The position numbers were made by a program, and so were the translations under genes. Below, piece after piece: positions 15,636-24,154 of a stretch of DNA of 64,000 nucleotides (positions are counted from its first letter, which is position 1; each line of letters starts with the position of its first letter). This DNA is from JAQBVV01 sp965249205 (GTDB lineage Bacteria > Acidobacteriota > Vicinamibacteria > Vicinamibacterales > UBA2999). The notes under the pieces were generated by a model. That model saw only the letters and a program-made list of their open reading frames with translations, was not told where the DNA came from and searched no databases. Where the stretch lies: the NCBI GenBank assembly GCA_965249205.1, contig CBDFLL010000002.1, positions 1-64,000 on the forward strand, given 5' to 3'.

Positions 15636-17042
15636 CTAGTCGGCTCCGACGCGGACCAACGCTGCGGCGAAAAACGCCTCGAGTCCGTGGACGAACGGCA
15701 GCGTTCGCAGCATGCCACGGGCGTCGAGCACGGGACGCAGGGTCGGCGACGCGTCGGCGCGAAGATCCACAAGTGCGAAGTCATCGTGGGTCGACAGGAA
15801 CGCGTCGACGACGTCCTCGTTTTCGTCAGGCTCACTCGAGCAGGTGGCGTAGACGAGTCTGCCGTAAGGTCGCACGAGGGTCGCGGCGCGGTCGAGCAGG
15901 CGACGCTGATCGATTGCAAACCGGGCCAGGTCGTCTTCGCTTCGACGCCACCGCACGTCCGGATCGTGCCTGATCGTGCCGAGACCTGAACAGGGTGCAT
16001 CTACGAGCACGCGATCAAACACCGGGCCGAAAGGGAGTGGACCGGATGCGGCGACGTGAGCCAGCCGAATGCAGGTGGCGCCGCTCGTCCTGACGGTGTC
16101 GGTCAGAAGCCGGACGCGGCGTGCCCGCACGTCGCAGGCCACCAGCACTCCGGTGTCGCGCATGTCGCCTACCATCGCCAGGGTCTTCCCTCCAGGTGAC
16201 GCACAGAGATCGAGAATGCGTTCGCCCGGGCGTGCCGCCACTGCGAGGCTGACAAGCTGGGACGCCTCGTCTTGCACAACAAAGGCGCTGGCATGAGAGC
16301 CGGTCGTAGGACTGTCATCTGGCGCGCGTAGTGGATTTCCCTGCACGACGATCAACCCCTCCGGTGCGTGCGGGGTCGGCACGGTGTCGACACCGGCTTG
16401 TCGCAGCTGACTCGCCGCCGCGTCGCGGTCCCCCATCAGCGTGTTGGCGCGAAGCGTCAGCTTCGGCGTCTCGTTGTTGAAGGTGACCCAGCGTTCGCAC
16501 GCATCGAAGCCATGCCGGTCATGCCAACGTGCCACGAGCCAGTCGGGGTGCGAGTGGGTGATACCCAGGTAGGCAAGCGCGGTCGCACGGTCGGTACCGG
16601 CCTGCGTACCTTTGTCAGTCGCTGCGTCGGGTCTCGGCGGCAGCGGAAGCTGGTGTCGCTGCCGAACGGCGGCGCGGAGCACGGCATTCACGAAACCGGC
16701 TGCGCTCGGCTTGCGCGCCTGTCGGACAAGGTTCACGGCATCGTCCACAGCGGCCGAGGCGGGGACGCGGTCGAGGTAGAGAACCTGATAGAGGCTCAAT
16801 CTAAGGACATGGAGCACATCCACATCGAGTCTGTCGATCCGCCGACCCGCGAAATGTTCGACCAGATAATCGATGCTGCGCTGAAAGCGAAGAGTACCCG
16901 CGATGACTTCGGCCGCAAGCGCGCGGTCACGCTCGTCGGCGAGGCGCTCGCGGCTGCGCGCCAGCGCGGCGGGAAGGTCGGACCGTCCGTCGGCGATTGC
17001 GCGGAGCGCGTGATACGCCGCGATGCGCGCCGGGCCAATCAC
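15636..17042 (-). CDS. rsmB: 16S rRNA (cytosine(967)-C5)-methyltransferase RsmB
   Basis: 468 aa. An N-terminal NusB-like RNA-binding domain (residues about 1-150, RIAAYHALRAIADGR) is joined to a SAM-dependent Rossmann methyltransferase. The SAM motif I is DLCASPGGKTLAM; the two catalytic cysteines are in VDAPCSGLGTIRHDPD (motif IV) and VYATCSSEPDENED (motif VI). It methylates C967 of 16S rRNA. Length is slightly above E. coli RsmB (429 aa). It lies 13 bp downstream of fmt, the usual def-fmt-rsmB order. Confidence 0.95.
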   Translation of the reverse strand: MIGPARIAAYHALRAIADGRSDLPAALARSRERLADERDRALAAEVIAGTLRFQRSIDYLVEHFAGRRIDRLDVDVLHVLRLSLYQVLYLDRVPASAAVDDAVNLVRQARKPSAAGFVNAVLRAAVRQRHQLPLPPRPDAATDKGTQAGTDRATALAYLGITHSHPDWLVARWHDRHGFDACERWVTFNNETPKLTLRANTLMGDRDAAASQLRQAGVDTVPTPHAPEGLIVVQGNPLRAPDDSPTTGSHASAFVVQDEASQLVSLAVAARPGERILDLCASPGGKTLAMVGDMRDTGVLVACDVRARRVRLLTDTVRTSGATCIRLAHVAASGPLPFGPVFDRVLVDAPCSGLGTIRHDPDVRWRRSEDDLARFAIDQRRLLDRAATLVRPYGRLVYATCSSEPDENEDVVDAFLSTHDDFALVDLRADASPTLRPVLDARGMLRTLPFVHGLEAFFAAALVRVGAD

Positions 17043-17055
17043 CGCGCGTGCGCCG

Positions 17056-18030
17056 TCATGGCGGAGACGCTATGCCCCCAGGTCCACCGAAGCGCGCTCC
17101 GGCCGCAACATCGTGGCCGGCCAGAAAGTCGCGGGCGCGCAGCGGGCGGCCGCCTTCGCGCTGGACCTGCTCAATCGCGATTCGGCCCTGGTGCCCGGTG
17201 GCCACGTGCATCGCGTCCCGGGAGATGTCGACAACGGTGCCTGGGGCCGCATCAGTGGTCGCCTGTTCGACGCGGGTCTTCAGCACGATCAGTCGCGCAG
17301 GTCCCAGATAGGTGTACGCGTGGGGCCAGGGGTAGAGGCCGCGCACGCGATTGTGGATGTCGGAGGCCGTCAGCGACCAGTCGATCAGTCCTTCTTCCTT
17401 GGTCAGTCGCGGTGCATGGCTACTCTGCGAGTCGTCCTGCGCCTCTTCGTGTGCGGTGCCGGCCGCGAGCTGGCCTGCCGCCTCCACCAGCAGGTTGGCG
17501 CCCATCTGCGCGAGGTCGTGCTCGACGACATCACTGGTGTCGTCGGGGCCGATCGGGCGAACGGCCTTGGCGAGCATCGGGCCCGCATCGAGCCTGCGCT
17601 CGACGCGCATGATCGTCACGCCGGTTTCGGGCTCACCGTTGATCATCGCCCGATGCACCGGCGCCGCTCCGCGGTACTTCGGCAGCAGTGAAGCGTGCAC
17701 GTTGATCATCCCGAGTCGCGGAAGCGCGAGGAGCGATTCTGGGATGAGCTTGCCGTACGCGGCGACAACGCCGAGATCGGCCCCCCATGCTCGCAACGTC
17801 GCCTCGACGTCCAAATCCCTGAGTCGCGCTGGTTGCAGCACGGGCAGCCCCCGCTCTACGGCCACCGCCTTGACAGGGGCATGCGAGACTCGCTGGCCTC
17901 GCCCTCGCGCGCGATCCGGCTGCGTGACCACGCCACAGACGTGATGGTGTGCTGCGATCAGCGCTCGCAGGGTTGGAACGGCGAACTGGGGCGTGCCAAG
18001 AAAGACAATACGGAGCGGATCCGTCACCAC
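17056..18030 (-). CDS. fmt: methionyl-tRNA formyltransferase
   Basis: 324 aa. N-terminal formyltransferase domain: IVFLGTPQFAVPTLRAL, folate-site residues in GVVTQPDRARGRGQR, and the signature loop VHASLLPKYRGAAPVHRAMI with catalytic Asn/His context. A C-terminal OB-like tRNA-binding domain begins near residue 205. It formylates Met-tRNAfMet for initiation. It overlaps the def stop by 7 nt. Confidence 0.95.
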   Translation of the reverse strand: MVTDPLRIVFLGTPQFAVPTLRALIAAHHHVCGVVTQPDRARGRGQRVSHAPVKAVAVERGLPVLQPARLRDLDVEATLRAWGADLGVVAAYGKLIPESLLALPRLGMINVHASLLPKYRGAAPVHRAMINGEPETGVTIMRVERRLDAGPMLAKAVRPIGPDDTSDVVEHDLAQMGANLLVEAAGQLAAGTAHEEAQDDSQSSHAPRLTKEEGLIDWSLTASDIHNRVRGLYPWPHAYTYLGPARLIVLKTRVEQATTDAAPGTVVDISRDAMHVATGHQGRIAIEQVQREGGRPLRARDFLAGHDVAAGARFGGPGGIASPP

Positions 18031-18533
18031 TTGCCCGAGCGGGACAGCTTTTCGATCTTTCGGACGATCAGGATCTTGCGCAGCCCACGGAGTCGATCCA
18101 CGAAGAGTGTGCCTTCGAGGTGGTCGAGCTCATGCTGGAAGCAGCGGGCCAGCAGGTCCGTGCCCTCCAAGACCCGTTCGCGGCCGTCCCGGTCGAGGCC
18201 TTTCACGACCGCACGCGTGGGCCGCGTGATCGTGGCGTTGAACCCCGGCACGCTGAGGCACCCTTCTTCTTCGAACTGTGTACCGTCAGCCTCGACCAAC
18301 TCCGGGTTGATGAAGGTGATGAGGTCCGCGTCGTTGCGACCGCCCGACACGTCGGCAACGAAGATGCGCATCGGCACGCCGACCTGAGTTGCCGCCAGGC
18401 CGATGCCCGGCGCGGCGTACATCGTCTGGACCATGTCGTCGATGAGCTGCTGTACGTCCGGCGTGATCTCGGTGACGGGGGCGGCAGGTCGGTGGAGGGT
18501 CTGCTCCCCGAAGCGAAGGATCGGGCGAATCAT
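18024..18533 (-). CDS. def: peptide deformylase
   Basis: 169-aa metalloenzyme removing the N-formyl group from nascent proteins. All three motifs are present: GIGLAATQVG (motif 1, about 44-53), EEGCLSVPG (motif 2 with metal Cys) and QHELDHLEG (motif 3, HExxH, about 134). Works directly with fmt next to it. ATG overlaps the aroC stop by 4 nt. Confidence 0.96.
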   Translation of the reverse strand: MIRPILRFGEQTLHRPAAPVTEITPDVQQLIDDMVQTMYAAPGIGLAATQVGVPMRIFVADVSGGRNDADLITFINPELVEADGTQFEEEGCLSVPGFNATITRPTRAVVKGLDRDGRERVLEGTDLLARCFQHELDHLEGTLFVDRLRGLRKILIVRKIEKLSRSGKW

Positions 18534-19744
18534 GCAGGCTCCGACACCTCGCGGCGCTCGGCGAACCGTTGACGGACCTGCTCAGCTGTCGCTTCGTAGT
18601 GACGCTCGATCTCGTCGATCGAATCGCCGCCGAACTTCTCGAGAAAGGCGTCGGCAAGTACGAACGCCACCATGGCTTCACCCACAACGGCCGCAGCGGG
18701 AACGGCACAGACGTCGCTGCGCTCGATCGCGGCAAGTTCTTCGCGCATCGTGGTCAGATCAACTGAGCGCAACGGCTTCATCAGCGTGGAAATCGGCTTC
18801 ATGAAACCCATGACGCGCACGTCTTCACCGTTGGTGACGCCGCCCTCGAGGCCGCCGGCATTGTTGGACGGCCGCACGGGTGCACCCGCGCCAGATGCGG
18901 GACGAATTTCGTCGTGTACACGAGAGCCAGGCCGGACGGCGACCTCCGGCCCGATACCGATCCCGACGGCTTTGATCGCGTGGATGCACATCAGGGCCTG
19001 ACCGAGTCGGCCATCAAGCTTGCGATCCCACTGCACGTACGACCCGAGGCCGATCGGCATTCCGGTGGCGATCACCTCGAACGCACCTCCGAGCGTGTCG
19101 CCGGCGTCGCGCGCGGTGTCTACCGCGGTGATCATGCGCTGCTGGACATCCGGGTCGGCGCACCGCAGGGGGGCGTCTTCGGGGATAGCGCGGGCTTCGT
19201 CAAACGAGACGGTCCGGCCCTCGGCCAGCATCGCGTCGCCAACGACCGATACGTGACTGGCGATGCGCACTCCGAAGCGCGCGAGAAGCTGTCGCGCCAG
19301 ACTTCCCGCGGCCACGCGTGCCGCCGTTTCGCGCGCGCTGGCGCGTTCGAGCACATCGCGGATGTCGTGATGCCCGTACTTGACTGCCCCCGCAAGGTCG
19401 GCGTGCCCAGGCCGGGGGCGAGTGACCTCCGGGCGCTGCGCTCCACCGGCGCCTGCCGGCATCTCCGGTTCGACGTGCATCGTCTGCTGCCAGTTGACCC
19501 AGTCACGGTTTCGGACCAGCAGCGCAATTGGTGCGCCGGTCGTTCGCCCATGCCGCACGCCTGTCAGAATTTCGACGTGGTCGCTTTCGATGGCCATTCG
19601 ACGGCCGCGACCGTATCCGCCCTGCCGACGCCGAAGCTGCGCGTTGAGCGCGTCAATGTCGAGTTGAAGGCCGGCGGGCATGCCGTCGAGCGTGACCACA
19701 AGTGTCTGGCCGTGCGATTCGCCGGCGGTAAGGAATCTGAGCAT
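18530..19744 (-). CDS. aroC: chorismate synthase
   Basis: 404 aa, converting EPSP to chorismate with reduced FMN. Signatures: GESHGQTLVVTLDGMPAG at the N-terminus, RRQGGYGRGRRM, PRPGHADLAGAVKYGHHDIR and the C-terminal MKPISTLMKPLRSVD. Length fits bacterial bifunctional/monofunctional AroC (360-400 aa). It is the first gene of the long minus-strand run ending at 11155 and is separate from the aro/trp supraoperon at 39-49 kb that consumes its product. Confidence 0.95.
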   Translation of the reverse strand: MLRFLTAGESHGQTLVVTLDGMPAGLQLDIDALNAQLRRRQGGYGRGRRMAIESDHVEILTGVRHGRTTGAPIALLVRNRDWVNWQQTMHVEPEMPAGAGGAQRPEVTRPRPGHADLAGAVKYGHHDIRDVLERASARETAARVAAGSLARQLLARFGVRIASHVSVVGDAMLAEGRTVSFDEARAIPEDAPLRCADPDVQQRMITAVDTARDAGDTLGGAFEVIATGMPIGLGSYVQWDRKLDGRLGQALMCIHAIKAVGIGIGPEVAVRPGSRVHDEIRPASGAGAPVRPSNNAGGLEGGVTNGEDVRVMGFMKPISTLMKPLRSVDLTTMREELAAIERSDVCAVPAAAVVGEAMVAFVLADAFLEKFGGDSIDEIERHYEATAEQVRQRFAERREVSEPA

Positions 19745-19796
19745 GAGTTACCCATTTTACCCTTCATGCTGAACCGTCCAGGACGCCGTGGCGTTG

Positions 19797-19823
19797 GGTA
19801 GTGCTCAAGACTTGAGCACTACC
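19797..19823. promoter_or_regulatory. 27-bp perfect palindrome between divergent genes
   Basis: Left arm GGTAGTGCTCAAG and right arm CTTGAGCACTACC are exact complements around a single central A (19810). It lies 53 bp upstream of aroC and 39 bp upstream of the DUF4399 lipoprotein gene, so it sits where both promoters must be. An operator for a dimeric regulator is the simplest reading. The TA-GTG...CAC-TA outline also resembles the ends of the stop-codon elements, so a minimal relic of one is possible. Confidence 0.5.
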
Positions 19824-19861
19824 GGGCGTGTGTGGCCGAGTGCGGTGATACACTCTCCCGC

Positions 19862-20362
19862 ATGCCTACAGTATGGATTGCGCCGACAGCGCGCATTGCG
19901 AAGACAGCGGTCGCGGCTCTGCTCGTTCTGGGCGGCGCGGCTTGTGGCCAGCCGGAGCCTGTAGAAGAAGCAGCTTCGGAGCCGGTGGCGGAGCCGGCGC
20001 CGGAACCGACCGGCCCTCGAGCGATCTTTCTCCAACCAGCGGACGGCGCCACGGTGACCAGCCCCGTGCGGCTTGAGTTCGGGACCGAGGATTTCGAGAT
20101 CGCGGCAGTGCCGCCAGAGGGCACCTTTACCGATCCCAGGCCTGACATGGGGCACCATCACGTGGCGATCGATACCGAGTGCCTGCCGTCGGGAGCGCCG
20201 ATTCCTCGCGCGGCCCCCTGGGTGCATTTCGGCGATGGCAACAACGTCATCGACATGCAGTTGCCCGCTGGCCCGCATACGCTGACACTGCAGATCGGGG
20301 ACGACCTGCACCAGACGATCGAAGGGCTCTGCACGACGATCTCGATCGACGTCACCGAGTAA
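19862..20362 (+). CDS. DUF4399-domain lipoprotein
   Basis: 166 aa. The lipobox LGGAACGQP predicts a lipidated Cys at about residue 25, followed by a Glu/Pro-rich tether (VEEAASEPVAEPAPEPTGP) and one DUF4399 domain. That domain has PADGATVTSPVRLEFGTEDF, the His cluster MGHHHVAID and WVHFGDGNNV. Function unknown; the paired His/Asp pattern suggests metal binding but is not proof. The ATG at 19862 is preferred over an in-frame start at 19832, which would fall in the promoter region. Confidence 0.8.
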   Translation: MPTVWIAPTARIAKTAVAALLVLGGAACGQPEPVEEAASEPVAEPAPEPTGPRAIFLQPADGATVTSPVRLEFGTEDFEIAAVPPEGTFTDPRPDMGHHHVAIDTECLPSGAPIPRAAPWVHFGDGNNVIDMQLPAGPHTLTLQIGDDLHQTIEGLCTTISIDVTE

Positions 20363-20425
20363 ATCTCGCCGGGGCGGCGTCGCCGCTCCGGACCCCCTCC
20401 CCACGCGTGGAAAACTGACGACAGG

Positions 20426-20452
20426 GCAGTCCCGCCTGCGAGCAGGAACTGC
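20426..20452 (+). terminator. hairpin after DUF4399 gene, possible terminator
   Basis: CCTGC/GCAGG stem extended outward by GCAGT/ACTGC with a small internal mismatch, about 65 bp after the lipoprotein gene stop. It is followed only by a short GTTTC, so it is a weak terminator and may instead be an inverted-repeat operator for the downstream regulator gene. Confidence 0.3.
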
Positions 20453-21633
20453 GCGTTTCAGCGAGGCGCGGGCAATTTCGCGCCGGTTTTTGCCTGCGCG
20501 CCCGTTTGCACACCGATCGCCCATGCCGCGATCAGCACACGTTCGTGACTGTGCGCTGCCACCGCGAGTGGCGGTCGTACCCACCCAGGCCGACATCGTT
20601 CGCCATCTCGAACGGGCGAGGCGGGCCTTCGACTTCCATCGGATGGGCAGGCACGCGGCGGCGGAGCGCCTCTTACGCGACGTTGCCGGGAAGCTGACGA
20701 GGCGTGCGGCGTTTGTGGCGGGAGCGACGACGCTCGTGAGCCTTGGTCGCATTCTGCTGGAACGGGGTCGAGCCACGGCGGCGGAGGCGACGTTCGATGA
20801 GGCCGGGCGCGTTGCCGAATTGCCAGCTTGCGGAGAGTTGGTACACGGGAGCACCTGCCCGCTTGATGCGCGACTCTGGCAGGCGGCGGCGCGTACAGAT
20901 GCGCTTTGCCTGGCCGATGCAGAGTCGCTGTGCCGCACAGTCCTCCGGGCACCGTCGTTGCTGCCAGCGAGGCGGGCGTGGGCCGAGGCCACGCTGGCGC
21001 GCGTGCTGTTGTGGCAAGGGAGAAGCGAGGAAGCTCAGGCGATCTGTCCACGTTCGTGCCAGCGTGAGCTCATCGACCTCGATCCGATGCTTGCGGCTGT
21101 GGTCGAAGCCACAGCCGTGCGGGTGACACTGCTGGCGGGTGATGTATTTCTTGCGGGGCAGGGAGCCCACGCTCTCGTCACGGCGACTGCGGCGACTGCA
21201 GACCCGACATCACGCATAGTCGCGTGGACCGCACACCTGCGCGTGCTCGCGGCCGTCGGCGACCTTGATGCTACGCAGCAGCGCCTCAACGAGATCGTGG
21301 AGTGTGCGCGGCACGCGCACACTCCGCTTCGGGCGGCTCGCGCACGCGTCATCTGGCACGACGCGCTGCGCCGCGCTGGGCGAACGCGCGAGGCCAAGCG
21401 TGAGCTCGAGCGTCTGGTGCGATTGGCTCGAGCTGGCCCAGCGCTGTTGCGTCAGGCGGTCGAGCATCGAGCGGCTCGTCGCGGGGCAGAGGCCTCGCGC
21501 CGCGCGGTCCACCCCGTCCACGCACCACCAGCGAAGAAGACGTCATCCAGCGCCGCGGCGATGCTTCGCCTGGTGCAGGGCGAGGACAGCGACCGGTTGG
21601 CGCTGCTCGGGCTGATAGCAACTGTCTCGAAAG

Positions 21634-22587
21634 TCAAGCGTGGTCCGGGTGACTCACTTCCTGCCACCTCGTGTTGGTCCGCACCATCGCGTTGAGGATG
21701 GTCAAGAGCTTCCGCATACACGCGACGAGGGCGACCTTCTTGGGTTTGCCCAGGGCCAGGAGCCGCCGGTAGAAGGCGCGAATCACCGGATTGCGGTGGG
21801 CCGCGACCAGCGCACCCATATAGAGCACAGCCCGGACCGGCGCGCGACCGCCCCAGATGACGCGCTTGCCGCGGAGCGTGCCGCTATCGCGCGCGAGGGG
21901 CGCCACCCCCACGAGCGCCGCGATCTGTTTGCGAGTGAGCTGCCCGAGTTCGGGGAGGTCCGTCAGGAGCGTCCGGCTTACGACGGGCCCGACCCCCGGT
22001 GCGCTGCGGAGCAGGTTTTCTTTCGCCCGCCAGATCGGGCTCTGCTGCAGCGTGTCATCGAGATCGCGATCGACTGCCGTGACCCGGCGCTCGAGCCAGT
22101 GGATGTGCCGGGTGATCTCTCGGCGCACGGGCGCCGCCGCATGCTCCAGGCGATTGCGCTCCGCGGTCAACATGTCTAAGAGCTGCCGGCGGCGGGTACT
22201 GAGCGCTGCGAGCTGCTGCAGCGCCGCATCCGGCACCGGCCGAGGCGCGGGCTGCACCCGTTCGGCAAAGAGCGCGAGCAGCTGCGCATCGAGGCGGTCC
22301 GTTTTCGCCTGCTGCCCCGTGGCTTTGCCGAAGTCGTGCACCTGGCGCGGATTCGCCACGACGACGGGGAGAGCCGCTGCGGCGAGCGCCACGACGAGCG
22401 CGGTTTCGTAGCCGCCGGTCGCTTCCAGGACGATGAGGCGCGGCGCCAGGGCGCGGAGACGGTCGACAGTGGCCGCGATGCCCGCGGCCGCATTCGGTGT
22501 CGTCCACGACGTGCCCGCCGGGCGGCAGGCCACCACGAAGTCGGCCTTCGCGATGTCGATGCCCACGAAAATCGGAGTCGATGTCAT
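21634..22587 (-). CDS. IS110-family DEDD transposase (bridge-RNA-guided recombinase)
   Basis: 317 aa. The RuvC-like N-terminal domain shows the DEDD residues: D in VGIDIAKADF (about 11), E in VLEATGGYE (about 61) and the two Asp of KTDRLDAQLLA (about 105). A coiled-coil region is followed by the transposase_20 domain with RSAPGVGPVVSRTLLTDL (helix-hairpin-helix) and GVAPLARDSGTLRGKR, the region holding the catalytic Ser. The ATG at 22587 gives the standard family N-terminus; the longer frame to 22656 would run through the leader. No stop or frameshift interrupts it. Confidence 0.93.
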   Translation of the reverse strand: MTSTPIFVGIDIAKADFVVACRPAGTSWTTPNAAAGIAATVDRLRALAPRLIVLEATGGYETALVVALAAAALPVVVANPRQVHDFGKATGQQAKTDRLDAQLLALFAERVQPAPRPVPDAALQQLAALSTRRRQLLDMLTAERNRLEHAAAPVRREITRHIHWLERRVTAVDRDLDDTLQQSPIWRAKENLLRSAPGVGPVVSRTLLTDLPELGQLTRKQIAALVGVAPLARDSGTLRGKRVIWGGRAPVRAVLYMGALVAAHRNPVIRAFYRRLLALGKPKKVALVACMRKLLTILNAMVRTNTRWQEVSHPDHA

Positions 22588-22757
22588 GCGAACCTCCAGG
22601 TCAGACGAGTCCGTCTTGGCCCGGCCTTGCAGATACGGGGTCGCACCCCCTGGCAACTGTACGGGCTCACGGACGAGCCGCCAACGACGCCCCAGCTATC
22701 AGACGGCCTGGGTGGCCAAGGTCCTCTCGAGCTGTCGTCGGCGGGTGGACGGACTCT
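22588..22757 (-). ncRNA. candidate IS110 bridge RNA
   Basis: The 170 nt between the element's left end and the transposase start are non-coding and rich in short stems, the place where IS110-group elements encode their bridge RNA. Read on the minus strand it contains, in order: CTGATAG (22702-22696), complementary to core plus right target CTATCAG; ACAGTTGC (22660-22653), identical to the element's other end running into the core; and GACGGACTC (22615-22607), complementary to the element end beside the core (GAGTCCGTC). These match the expected right-target, left-donor and right-donor guides. I found no clear left-target guide. Ends are inferred. Confidence 0.72.
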
Positions 22758-24154
22758 AGATAGACCGTCCGAAATCAAGATACAAGGTCTTGTTGGGCGC
22801 GAGTTGGCGCTGAGCAGAATTGACCTCGTGACCGGGAATGCCCGGCGGGCCGAACCGCTCATGACGTTCGGTTGTGGGTGCGCCCCGAGTCTTGGTGGTC
22901 GAGTGATGGAGGCGGGTGTCGTCGTCAGTGGTACCGCCGACGGCGGTGGCCGAGAAGTGGGTGTGCCGATCCGAACTGGAACACATCTCCTTGGCGCACT
23001 GGTGGCCCGATGGCGTGCCGACGGACAGCCGTCCGCCCACGTCGCTGGCATGCTGGATCTGGCCGCCACGATTGCCGCGCCGCGACTGGAGGTGTGGCTG
23101 GTTGGCCAACAGGAAACGTTGCGTTCCTCAACAGCTGTTCCTGGCATGCTCGGTGCCAGTGCCGCGATGGCGAGTGTCCGTCGCGCGATTGAGCGCGCGG
23201 CCAAGGCGCCGTTTGCGGTCCTCATCGAGGGAGAAAGTGGCGTGGGCAAGGAACTCGCTGCGCGGGCCGTCCACCAGCTGAGCGGGCGACGCGAGCAGCG
23301 GTTCTGCGATATGAACTGCGCGGCGCTGCCAGATGATCTGCTCGACTCAGAACTATTCGGTCATAGTCGCGGAGCGTTTACCGGCGCCATGGCAGACCGG
23401 GCAGGACTCTTCGAGGATGCCGACAACGGCACTCTCTTTCTTGATGAAGTTGCGGATCTCTCGCCTCGTGGGCAGGCCAAGTTGTTGCGCGTCATCCAGC
23501 AGCAGGAGGTCAGGCGTCTCGGTGAGACGTTCAGCCGGAAGGTCGACGTTCGCCTCGTAACTGCCGCCAATCGTGACATGCGGGCTGCGGTCGCAGCCGG
23601 GGGCTTTCGTGCCGACCTGTTGTATCGGCTGGACGTCATCCGCATCAGGATTCCACCGCTCCGTGAGCGCCCCAATCGCTGTGCTCGCACAGCACTTCTG
23701 GCGAGCGTCGGCAGCTCGCATGTCGTGCGGCGCGAGGCTCACCCGCGCGGTTGTGTCGGAGCTGGCGAGTTACCACTGGCCTGGTAATGTGCGCCAACTG
23801 CAGAACGTCATGGCGGCACTTGCTGTCAGGGCGCCCACACGGGGCGAGCTGCGACGATCCATGCTACCCGCCGACATTACCGGCTCCACTGGTGTTGCCG
23901 CGGCTGGGCTGGCTGACGCGCGCAGCCTGTTCGAGCGGCGATACGTCGAGGCGGCTCTGTCCCGTGCAGGCGGCAGCCGTACCCGCGCGGCGGCGGACCT
24001 GGGGCTTTCTCGGCAGGGGCTTTCGAAGGCCATGGCGAGGCTGAGCCTCGGCTAACTGGTGCTCGAGACGCTGGATGCCACCCACGTGGCGAATTCAGAT
24101 CTTTGTCAGGCGAATCTCTTGATGGGCGAAGCCGGATGAGGCGGCGCTGCCAGC

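Larger units (their letters stand above)
21619..22759 (-). mobile_element. IS110-family insertion sequence, 1141 bp, both ends resolved
   Basis: Boundaries follow from the host reading frame. AG occurs at 21617-21618 and again at 22758-22759 (CT on the element's coding strand). Removing one copy plus the intervening DNA restores an uninterrupted sigma-54 activator frame (…GLIDRPSEIK…). There are no terminal inverted repeats and no longer target duplication, as expected for IS110 recombination with a dinucleotide core. It contains the transposase and a 170-nt non-coding leader. Complete and probably recent. Confidence 0.88.
20523..24055 (+). pseudogene. sigma-54-dependent activator with TPR-like sensor, disrupted by IS110 and a frameshift
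   Basis: The N-terminal part (20523-21618) is about 365 aa of alanine/arginine-rich helical repeats, TPR-like. After the IS the frame resumes (from 22760) with a linker and a complete AAA+ sigma-54 interaction domain: Walker A EGESGVGKE, the sigma-54 contact loop GAFTGA (23371-23388) and Walker B GTLFLDEVADL. A +1 frameshift near 23675 separates PPLRERPN from IAVLAQHFW. The C-terminal Fis-type helix-turn-helix SRTRAAADLGLSRQGLSKAM ends the gene. Deleting 21619-22759 joins CTG-ATA-GAT-AGA in frame, so the IS insertion alone was a clean interruption. As sequenced it cannot make a full regulator. The start is an ATG; an upstream TTG at 20490 is in frame. Confidence 0.8.
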
